Source of the DNA: Polaromonas sp.
GTDB taxonomy: Bacteria; Pseudomonadota; Gammaproteobacteria; Burkholderiales; Burkholderiaceae_C
Reading direction: 5' to 3'
Length of the DNA: 20,632 nt
NCBI GenBank assembly: GCA_013205645.1
Contig: JABMMH010000277.1
Coordinates: 1 to 20,632, forward strand
In this document: positions 7,881-14,249 of the stretch, in pieces
Layout: each line of letters starts with the position of its first letter
Position numbering within the stretch: the stretch's first letter is position 1
Position numbers and translations under genes: made by a program
Notes under the pieces: generated by a model
What the model saw: only the letters and a program-made list of their open reading frames with translations
The model's database searches: none
What the model was told of the DNA's origin: nothing

Positions 7881-9283
7881 CTGTTGCCGACCATCTCTTC
7901 CGGTCGAACCCAAGCGTCAAACTGCTCGCCCGTCACATGACCCGAGGCCAACGCGGCTTCGCGCAGCGTGCTGCCCTCTTGGTGCGCTTTCTTGGCGATC
8001 AAGGCGGCTTTGTCGTAGCCAATGTGCGGGTTCAGCGCGGTGACCAACATCAGTGACTGATTCAAGAGCGCAGCAATGCGCTCGTGATTCGGTTCAATGC
8101 CGACTGCGCAGTGCACGTTAAAGCTCTTCATCCCACCCGCCAGCAAGCGCACACTTTGCAAAAAGTTATGCGCAATCAGCGGACGGAACACATTCAACTC
8201 AAAGTTGCCCGAAGCACCGCCCATGTTGATGGCCACATCATTGCCAAAGACTTGGCAGCAAAGCATGGTCAAGGCCTCGCTTTGGGTCGGATTCACTTTG
8301 CCCGGCATGATGGAAGAACCCGGCTCGTTTTCAGGGATGCTGAGTTCGCCCAAACCACTGCGCGGCCCACTGGCTAGCCAACGCACATCGTTGGCAATTT
8401 TCATCAAGCTGGCGGCCAGCGTTTTGAGCGCGCCATGCGCATGCACCAGCGCGTCGGCCGAGGCCAGCGCCTCAAACTTATTCGGCGCGGTAACAAAAGG
8501 CAAACCCGTCAAACGCGCCAATTCAGCGGCGGCTTGCTCGGCATAGCCCAGCGGCGCATTCAAACCGGTGCCCACGGCGGTGCCGCCCAATGCCAGTTCA
8601 CACAGATGCGGCAAAGCGGCGCGCACATGCTGCTCACCATGGTCAAGCTGTGACACATAGCCTGAAAACTCCTGACCCAGTGTCAGCGGCGTGGCGTCTT
8701 GTAAATGGGTACGACCAATTTTGACGATGCCCGCGAAAGCCTGCGCTTTGGCGTCCAGCGTGGCCCGCAATTCGGCCAACGCTGGCAACAATTGCTGGCT
8801 GATGGCGACAACCGCAGCCACATGCATGGCGGTCGGAAAGACGTCATTCGACGATTGGCTGCGATTCACGTCATCGTTCGGATGAACCCGACGCCGAATC
8901 CCCCGCTCGCCACCCAACAACTCGCTAGCCCGATTGGCCAGCACTTCATTCACATTCATGTTGGTTTGCGTGCCGGAGCCGGTCTGCCAGACCACCAACG
9001 GAAACTCATGCGGCAAGTGCCCTGCCCGGACTTCTTCAGCCGCCGCCATGATGGCTTGTGCCTTGTCGCCGGGCAACAGGCCGAGTGAGAGGTTCACGAA
9101 AGCCGAGGCGTGTTTGACCAGCGCCAGAGCGTCAATCAATTCCTTCGGCTGACGCTCGCCAGAGATGTCAAAGTGATGCAGGGAGCGCTGAGTCTGCGCG
9201 CCCCAAAGCCGGTCAGCCGGCACCTCAATCGCACCAAAGCTGTCGTTCTCAATACGGATGTTCATGTTGTTTGGAGTAGTCAT
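7877..9283 (-). CDS. fumC: Fumarate hydratase class II (iron-independent)
   Basis: FumC reversibly hydrates fumarate to (S)-malate in the TCA cycle. It is a cytoplasmic homotetramer without a metal cluster and so resists oxygen and superoxide. The 468 residues match the usual ~465. Catalytic landmarks align with E. coli FumC at a constant offset of +5: H193 in GRTHLQDATPLTLGQE, S323 and K329 in the superfamily signature GSSIMPGKVNP. VVWQTGSGTQTNMNVNEV lies near residue 98. The start at 9283 (MTTPNNMNIR) has only a weak AGGG upstream. The inner ATG at 9265 (MNIRIENDSFG) is an alternative without a better ribosome-binding site. The gene diverges from the iron-sulfur fumarase across 125 bp and converges on mrpG with overlapping stops. 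Related lyases (aspartase, argininosuccinate lyase) are excluded by the close match. Confidence 0.96.
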   Translation of the reverse strand: MTTPNNMNIRIENDSFGAIEVPADRLWGAQTQRSLHHFDISGERQPKELIDALALVKHASAFVNLSLGLLPGDKAQAIMAAAEEVRAGHLPHEFPLVVWQTGSGTQTNMNVNEVLANRASELLGGERGIRRRVHPNDDVNRSQSSNDVFPTAMHVAAVVAISQQLLPALAELRATLDAKAQAFAGIVKIGRTHLQDATPLTLGQEFSGYVSQLDHGEQHVRAALPHLCELALGGTAVGTGLNAPLGYAEQAAAELARLTGLPFVTAPNKFEALASADALVHAHGALKTLAASLMKIANDVRWLASGPRSGLGELSIPENEPGSSIMPGKVNPTQSEALTMLCCQVFGNDVAINMGGASGNFELNVFRPLIAHNFLQSVRLLAGGMKSFNVHCAVGIEPNHERIAALLNQSLMLVTALNPHIGYDKAALIAKKAHQEGSTLREAALASGHVTGEQFDAWVRPEEMVGNS

Positions 9284-9408
9284 GTCAGGGCCCTGTTGGG
9301 TTAGCTGTCAAAATAAGGGGTTGTGCACACGCTAGCAGAGTTTGACCGCTGTGGAAATAAGCGTCACTCCCTTTCGTGATCTACCTTTCGTGATCTCCTA
9401 AAAATCCA
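9284..9408. promoter_or_regulatory. Divergent promoter region between fumC and the class I fumarase gene
   Basis: This 125-bp spacer drives two isozymes in opposite directions. It contains TGTGCACA (9322-9329), a perfect 8-bp palindrome, and a tandem 13-bp repeat close to the class I fumarase start. I see no promoter with both hexamers at normal spacing, so start points cannot be placed. A regulator that senses iron or superoxide would be reasonable here, but no Fur, SoxR or FNR site is recognisable. Confidence 0.45.
9370..9396. repeat. Tandem 13-bp direct repeat upstream of the class I fumarase gene
   Basis: CCTTTCGTGATCT occurs at 9370-9382 and again at 9384-9396, separated by one base (period 14). 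It ends 12-24 bp before the candidate start codons, so it would lie in the promoter or the mRNA leader. It could be a pair of regulator half-sites or a recent slippage duplication. There is no match to a site I know. Confidence 0.7.
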
Positions 9409-10980
9409 ATGAGAATGCCCATGAATACGACCGCCAACATCCAACAAGCCGACCTCATCGAATCCGTCGCCGCCGCACTGCAATACATCAGCTATTACCA
9501 CCCAGCTGACTACATCGCCCATCTGGCCCGCGCCTACGAGCGCGAACAAAGCCCAGCCGCCAAAGACGCGATTGCACAAATTCTGACCAACAGCAAGATG
9601 AGCGCGATGGGCCACCGCCCCATCTGCCAAGACACGGGCATCGTCAACGTGTTTTTGAAAGTCGGCATGGACGTGCGGCTGACGGGTTTCACCGGCAGCT
9701 TGGAAGACGCCATCAACCAAGGTGTTCGCCAGGCCTACAACCATCCTGACAACACGTTGCGCGCCAGCATCGTTGCCGACCCGCACTTTGACCGCAAGAA
9801 CACGCAAGACAACACACCCGCGGTGATCTTCACTGAGATCGTGCCGGGCAACACCATCGACATCACCGTCGCAGCCAAAGGCGGCGGCTCTGAGAATAAA
9901 AGCAAGCTGGTCATGCTCAACCCAGGCGACTCCATCGTCGACTGGGTGCTCAAAACCGTGCCGACCATGGGCGCTGGCTGGTGCCCGCCCGGCATGCTCG
10001 GCATCGGCATTGGCGGCACCGCGGAAAAAGCCGTGCTGATGGCCAAAGAAAGCCTGATGGACGACCTCGACATGTACGAACTCCAAGCCAAGTCTTCGGC
10101 CGGCGCCCAACTCAGCAAGCTTGAAGAGATGCGGCTGGAGCTGTTCGACAAAGTCAACGCACTCGGCATTGGCGCGCAGGGCTTGGGTGGCCTGACCACC
10201 GTGCTCGACATCAAAATCAAGATGTACCCCACACACGCCGCCAGCAAGCCGGTGGCGATGATTCCGAACTGCGCGGCAACCCGCCACGCCCACTTTGTGC
10301 TCGACGGCAGTGGCCCAACGTATTTGACGCCACCGAGCCTCGACCTCTGGCCCAACGTGGTCTGGACGCCCGACTACGTGAAGAGCAAAAAAGTCAACCT
10401 CGACACCCTGAACAAAGCCGAAGTGGCCAGCTGGAAACCCGGCGACACGCTGCTGCTCAACGGCAAAATGCTGACCGGCCGCGATGCCGCACACAAACGC
10501 ATCAAAGACATGCTGGCCAAAGGCGAGAAGCTGCCGGTTGACTTCAGCAACCGCGTGATTTATTACGTCGGCCCAGTCGACCCGGTGGGCGACGAAGCTG
10601 TCGGCCCAGCCGGCCCCACCACATCCACCCGCATGGACAGCTTCACTGACATGATGCTCGGCGAAACCGGCTTGATCGCCATGATCGGCAAAGCCGAGCG
10701 CGGCCCGGCCACCATCGAATCCATCAAGCAACACCAAAGTGCTTATTTAATGGCCGTGGGCGGCGCCGCCTATCTGGTCAGCAAGGCCATCAAAACCGCC
10801 AAGGTAGTGGGCTTTGCAGACCTCGGCATGGAAGCGATTTACGAGTTCGATGTGGTCGACATGCCGGTCACCGTCGCGGTCGATGCGGGCGGCACCAGCG
10901 TTCACACGACGGGCCCGGCTGAATGGCAACAGAAAATTGCCTCGGGTCAGTACAAAACCATCGCTATCGCGTCGGTTTAA
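9409..10980 (+). CDS. fumA: Fumarate hydratase class I (iron-sulfur, FumA/FumB type)
   Basis: This is the oxygen-sensitive, [4Fe-4S] class I fumarase with fused alpha and beta domains. It catalyses the same fumarate/malate reaction as FumC. The alpha domain (residues ~15-330) carries three cysteines in cluster-binding positions: C73 in HRPICQDTG, C192 in GAGWCPPGMLGIGIGG and C288 in IPNCAATRHAHFVLDG. The beta domain (~340-520) shows SNRVIYYVGPVDP, GPAGPTTSTRMDSFTD and a C-terminal YEFDVVDMPVTVAVD. Length is 523 residues from the ATG at 9409, or 519 from the ATG at 9421. The latter has a partial GAGA 7 nt upstream and may be the true start. murI follows after 21 bases, so the two are probably co-transcribed. 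E. coli FumA is about 548 residues. Class I identity is secure; the symbol follows the E. coli naming. Confidence 0.95.
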   Translation: MRMPMNTTANIQQADLIESVAAALQYISYYHPADYIAHLARAYEREQSPAAKDAIAQILTNSKMSAMGHRPICQDTGIVNVFLKVGMDVRLTGFTGSLEDAINQGVRQAYNHPDNTLRASIVADPHFDRKNTQDNTPAVIFTEIVPGNTIDITVAAKGGGSENKSKLVMLNPGDSIVDWVLKTVPTMGAGWCPPGMLGIGIGGTAEKAVLMAKESLMDDLDMYELQAKSSAGAQLSKLEEMRLELFDKVNALGIGAQGLGGLTTVLDIKIKMYPTHAASKPVAMIPNCAATRHAHFVLDGSGPTYLTPPSLDLWPNVVWTPDYVKSKKVNLDTLNKAEVASWKPGDTLLLNGKMLTGRDAAHKRIKDMLAKGEKLPVDFSNRVIYYVGPVDPVGDEAVGPAGPTTSTRMDSFTDMMLGETGLIAMIGKAERGPATIESIKQHQSAYLMAVGGAAYLVSKAIKTAKVVGFADLGMEAIYEFDVVDMPVTVAVDAGGTSVHTTGPAEWQQKIASGQYKTIAIASV

Positions 10981-11001
10981 CGTACACGCGCCGCCTCCGC
11001 C

Positions 11002-11853
11002 ATGACCGCTTTGGTCGGTGTTTTTGACAGTGGCATCGGCGGCCTGAGCATCTTGCAGGCGCTGCGCACTGAGTTGCCACAGAGCCGCTTCATCTACATC
11101 GCTGACAGCGGCCACGCGCCTTATGGTGAACGCACTGATGCGCATGTGATGGCCCGATCGCGGGCCATCATGGCGGAGCTTTTGAGCCGACAAGTGCAGG
11201 CCTTGGTGATCGCCTGCAACACGGCCACAGCGGTGGCGATTGAGCAATTGCGCGCAGACTATCCAGACCTGCCCATCATTGGCGTCGAGCCGGCGTTGAA
11301 GCCAGCGCTGGCCATAAGCCGAACAGGGTGCATTGGCGTCATGGCCACCCACAGCACGCTGGCCAGCGCCAAGTTCAAAGCACTGCTGGCATCGCTGGCC
11401 GGTCAAGCCGAGTTCGTATTGCAGCCCTGCGATGGGCTGGCCGACGCCATAGAACGCAGCGCAGGCAGCAACGACACTTCAGGCATCCAAGCGCTGTGCA
11501 CCCAGTACACGCAGGCCATGGGTTTGTTCGGAAGCCTCAGCGGGCAGATCGACACGCTGGTACTCGGTTGCACGCACTACCCTTTTGCCACTGAGCCACT
11601 GCGGGAAATGCTGGGGCCGCAAGTCCAGCTGGTCAGCAACGGGCCGGCGGTGGCGCGGCAGACCCGGCTCAAGCTGAGTCAACGGGTTTTGGCCGCAGCG
11701 GCTCAACCCGAAGCGCTTGAAACTGCAAGCCCGCTGATCTTGCTCAGCACTGGCGATCCACAGGTCTTGCAAGTCGCAGCCCAGCGCTGGTTGCCACCAT
11801 TGCCACAGCTACCAGCGGAACCTCTGTTTCTAGCCAACAAGCTGAGTGTGTAG
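11002..11853 (+). CDS. murI: Glutamate racemase
   Basis: MurI interconverts L- and D-glutamate, supplying D-glutamate for the peptidoglycan stem peptide. It is a cytoplasmic, cofactor-independent racemase that uses two cysteines. The 283-residue product carries all family motifs: VFDSGIGGLS (D9), IADSGHAPYGER near residues 33-44, the first catalytic cysteine C72 in IACNTATA, GVEPALKPA near residue 94, and the second catalytic cysteine C190 with H192 in LGCTHYPF. The C-terminus has the usual ILLSTGDP. It lies 21 bp behind the class I fumarase gene on the same strand, without a clear Shine-Dalgarno, so it probably depends on read-through from that gene. Assignment is very secure. Confidence 0.96.
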   Translation: MTALVGVFDSGIGGLSILQALRTELPQSRFIYIADSGHAPYGERTDAHVMARSRAIMAELLSRQVQALVIACNTATAVAIEQLRADYPDLPIIGVEPALKPALAISRTGCIGVMATHSTLASAKFKALLASLAGQAEFVLQPCDGLADAIERSAGSNDTSGIQALCTQYTQAMGLFGSLSGQIDTLVLGCTHYPFATEPLREMLGPQVQLVSNGPAVARQTRLKLSQRVLAAAAQPEALETASPLILLSTGDPQVLQVAAQRWLPPLPQLPAEPLFLANKLSV

Positions 11854-12077
11854 GCGTACACGCTAGCGCCATGTGGGGCAAGCTCGTCAACACCGACTGA
11901 TTGCTGAGCTAACACAGGGCTGCCTCCTTGCGATGAAAGATACGTGTTCAAATGTTTTATCAGGCCCAATTCAACGGGCGCCGGCCGCATGCCGGTTCAG
12001 CTTGGTATTCCTCGGCACTGCGCAGCAGTGACCGCGATCTGAAGTAAGTGCTCCCCCTGTTTCAGGAAAACCAATTC
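11854..12077. other. Intergenic region between murI and aox
   Basis: About 220 bp without a gene. It holds two short hairpins: CCGGC/GCCGG around a 5-base loop (11981-11995) and CACTGC/GCAGTG around a 3-base loop (12016-12030). Neither is followed by a T-run, so neither is a standard intrinsic terminator. The region must hold the aox promoter unless aox is read from murI. I could not place a promoter or match an NsrR or FNR site. An alternative GTG start for aox at 12048 lies in the last 30 bases but lacks a ribosome-binding site. Confidence 0.5.
12016..12030. repeat. Short perfect hairpin in the aox leader
   Basis: CACTGC (12016-12021) and GCAGTG (12025-12030) pair perfectly around GCA. The hairpin ends about 35 bp before the aox Shine-Dalgarno, so it could lie in the 5' untranslated leader. 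A second 5-bp hairpin (11981-11995) precedes it. A regulatory role is inference. Confidence 0.45.
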
Positions 12078-12704
12078 ATGTCCAAACCCCATCCATCTTC
12101 CCAACCCAGCCACCACGCACAAACCGATTTTTCTGATTGGTTCGCTTGGCGCACCACCCGTTTTTTACGCATGTTGGCTGACACTTTTTTTGCTGGCCGC
12201 TACGGCCACCGCGCGGTTGTGCTGGAGACCGTGGCCGCAGTGCCCGGCATGGTCGGCGGTGCGTTGCAGCATCTGCGTTCACTGCGCAGCATGGAAAACG
12301 ACGACAGCGGCTGGATTCAAACCTTGCTCGACGAAGCCGAGAACGAACGCATGCACCTGATGACCTTCATCCACATCGCCAAGCCGACTCGCTTGGAACG
12401 CTGGATGATCATCTTGGCGCAAGGCATTTTCTACAACCTGTTTTTCATGCTGTATCTGGTGTCGGCACGCACCGCTCACCGACTGGTTGGTTACTTCGAA
12501 GAAGAAGCCGTCTTCAGTTACACCGAGTACCTTGAAGGCATTGACCGTGGCGACTATGACAACGTGCCAGCGCCGCAAATTGCCATTGATTACTGGAAGC
12601 TGGCACCAGATGCACGCCTGCGCGATGTGATCTTGGTGATCCGTGACGACGAAGCTGGTCACCGCGACGTCAACCATGATTTTGCGAATCAGCTGAGCAG
12701 CTGA
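12078..12704 (+). CDS. aox: Alternative oxidase (di-iron ubiquinol oxidase)
   Basis: AOX oxidises ubiquinol and reduces oxygen to water at the inner-membrane surface without pumping protons, bypassing cytochrome oxidases. It is typically insensitive to cyanide. The ATG at 12078 has AGGAAA 8 nt upstream and gives 208 residues, short compared with plant enzymes but usual for bacteria. All di-iron ligand motifs are visible: E50 in VLETVAAVPGMVGG, E90 and H93 in EAENERMHLMTF, the EEE at 141-143 in YFEEEAVFSYTEYL, and E192 and H195 in RDDEAGHRDVNH. One hydrophobic stretch (WMIILAQGIFYNLFFMLYLVSA, residues ~113-134) fits the monotopic membrane-binding region. It stands alone between murI and a strong terminator. 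Bacterial AOX is sporadic in Proteobacteria. Identification is secure; regulation and quinone partner are not visible. Confidence 0.96.
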   Translation: MSKPHPSSQPSHHAQTDFSDWFAWRTTRFLRMLADTFFAGRYGHRAVVLETVAAVPGMVGGALQHLRSLRSMENDDSGWIQTLLDEAENERMHLMTFIHIAKPTRLERWMIILAQGIFYNLFFMLYLVSARTAHRLVGYFEEEAVFSYTEYLEGIDRGDYDNVPAPQIAIDYWKLAPDARLRDVILVIRDDEAGHRDVNHDFANQLSS

Positions 12705-12712
12705 GCACCTCA

Positions 12713-12770
12713 CCGCCCGCATGAAAAAGCCTCCCGGCACGGCTGCAGGGAGGCTTTTTCATCCGGGCGG
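12713..12770. terminator. Strong bidirectional intrinsic terminator between aox and the efflux operon
   Basis: A perfect 15-bp inverted repeat, ATGAAAAAGCCTCCC (12721-12735) and GGGAGGCTTTTTCAT (12748-12762), surrounds a 12-base loop. A further CCGCCC/GGGCGG pair (12713-12718 and 12765-12770) lengthens the stem past a small internal mismatch. Because A- and T-runs lie symmetrically in the arms, transcripts from either side would form a GC-rich stem followed by a U-run. It lies between the convergent 3' ends of aox and the outer-membrane channel gene, exactly where a shared terminator is needed. Confidence 0.93.
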
Positions 12771-12800
12771 ATTCAACGCATTTTGGTCAAGGCGCAAGGT

Positions 12801-14249
12801 TCAAGGCATTGCCGCCGTGCTCTGTGCAGATTCTTTCCAACCCCCGCCTAAAGTCTTGTACAAGGTCACCTGATTTTGCAACTGCAGCAACCTTGTTTGC
12901 ACAACCGCTTGCTGCGCGAAGAACAGCGCGCGTTGTGCATCGAGCAATTCCAGCTGGTTGGCAATGCCGTTTTTATAACGCAAGTCCGACAGCTTGAAGC
13001 GAGCCGCTTCAGCCGTGCTCTGCGCTTGCTGGGCCTGTAGCTGAACGCCTAAAGTTGCACGACCGGCCAGCGCATCCGCGACTTCCCGGAAAGCGGTCTG
13101 GATGGTTTTTTCGTACTGGGCCACCGCGATGTCGCGGGTTGCTTTGCTGACCTCTAGACCGGCTTGGTTGCGGCCTGCATCGAACAAGGGCATGAACAGC
13201 TGCGGCGCCAGCGTCCAGCCATAGGTTCCACTGTCAAACAGACGCGACAGATTGCTGCTGGCGCTGCCGGCTGACGCGGTCAATGAGATCTTCGGAAAAA
13301 ATGCAGCGCGGGCAGCACCAATGTTGGCATTAGCGGCCAGTAATTGCTGTTCGGCTTGGCGAATGTCTGGCCGCAAAGTGAGTAAATCGGATGGCAAACC
13401 TGCCGGCACATCGGCCATCACCGGCCTGTCGGCCAAGCCCTGTCCGGTCGGCAAAACCACCGCCAGATCGCCAATGAGCGGCTGACCCAACAGCAAGCTC
13501 AGGGCGTTCTCGTCCAGTGCGCGTTGCCGCTGCAGCTGCGCCAAGCTGACGCGAGCGGCTTCCACCAAAGACTGCGATTGACGCAGGTCCAGCTCGGAGC
13601 TGACACCATTGTCAAAGCGCAACTGGCTGAGCCGGAGCGACGCTACGCGGCTGTCCAGTGTCTGCTGCGTGATAGCCAGCGACTCTTGGTCGGCCAACAC
13701 GCTCAAGTAGGTGTTGGCGACAGCCGAAATCAGACTGATCTGCGTCGTTTTACGGCCTTCTTCAGAGGCCAGATACAGCGACAAAGCCGCATCTTTGAGA
13801 CTGGCCACGCGGCCGAAGAAATCGATCTCATAAGACGTCATCGCCAAACCGGCGGTGTACACACTGGTGATGCTGCCGTTGCCATTGGTGTTGGGCTGGC
13901 GCAAGCCGGTAGCCGCGGCACCGATGGTCGGAAACTGATTGGCGCGGCTGATCTGATACTGCGCTCGGGTCTGCTCGATGGTCAGCACCGCGATGCGCAG
14001 ATCGCGGTTGTTGTTCAGCGAGACCTCGATCAATTTGCGCAATTGAGGATCGCTGAAGAAGCTTTGCCATTCGAGCGCTGAAGCCGCAAGACCGGCTTGG
14101 CCGGCCTGCGCAGCACCGGCTGTCGCCAGCGCAGGCCAGTCAGCGGCCAGCGGTGACGCTGGACGCTCGTATTTAGGGGCCATGGAACAGCCGGCCAGCA
14201 CCAAGGCGGCCGCCAGCACCGTCAGGCGTTTAGTCATCTTCGTGGTCAT
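12801..14249 (-). CDS. Outer-membrane efflux lipoprotein (OprM/NodT family, TolC-like)
   Basis: This is the outer-membrane channel of the RND pump, carrying substrates from the periplasm across the outer membrane as a trimer. The 482-residue product starts with a lipoprotein signal ending in the lipobox LAGC (C21), followed by SMAPKYERP as in OprM-type proteins. Two outer-membrane-efflux repeats follow at about residues 70-260 and 290-470. The first shows NNRDLRIAVLTIEQTRAQYQ and SYEIDFFGRV, the second LRPDIRQAEQQLLAANANIGAARAAFFPKISLTAS and YKNGIANQLELLDAQRAL. AGGAG stands 7 nt before the ATG, and the start overlaps the end of the inner-membrane pump gene by ATGA. It is the last gene of the operon and ends just before the shared terminator. 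Homology is secure; the specific name (oprM, ttgC, adeK) is not decidable here. Confidence 0.94.
   Translation of the reverse strand: MTTKMTKRLTVLAAALVLAGCSMAPKYERPASPLAADWPALATAGAAQAGQAGLAASALEWQSFFSDPQLRKLIEVSLNNNRDLRIAVLTIEQTRAQYQISRANQFPTIGAAATGLRQPNTNGNGSITSVYTAGLAMTSYEIDFFGRVASLKDAALSLYLASEEGRKTTQISLISAVANTYLSVLADQESLAITQQTLDSRVASLRLSQLRFDNGVSSELDLRQSQSLVEAARVSLAQLQRQRALDENALSLLLGQPLIGDLAVVLPTGQGLADRPVMADVPAGLPSDLLTLRPDIRQAEQQLLAANANIGAARAAFFPKISLTASAGSASSNLSRLFDSGTYGWTLAPQLFMPLFDAGRNQAGLEVSKATRDIAVAQYEKTIQTAFREVADALAGRATLGVQLQAQQAQSTAEAARFKLSDLRYKNGIANQLELLDAQRALFFAQQAVVQTRLLQLQNQVTLYKTLGGGWKESAQSTAAMP

Noticed and set aside
9364..10737. 457-codon open frame on the strand opposite the class I fumarase gene
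   Set aside because: Its composition mirrors the fumarase codons (His, Val, Ala, Gly rich), it has no domain, and it lies entirely within a clear coding gene. It is a shadow of strong codon bias.
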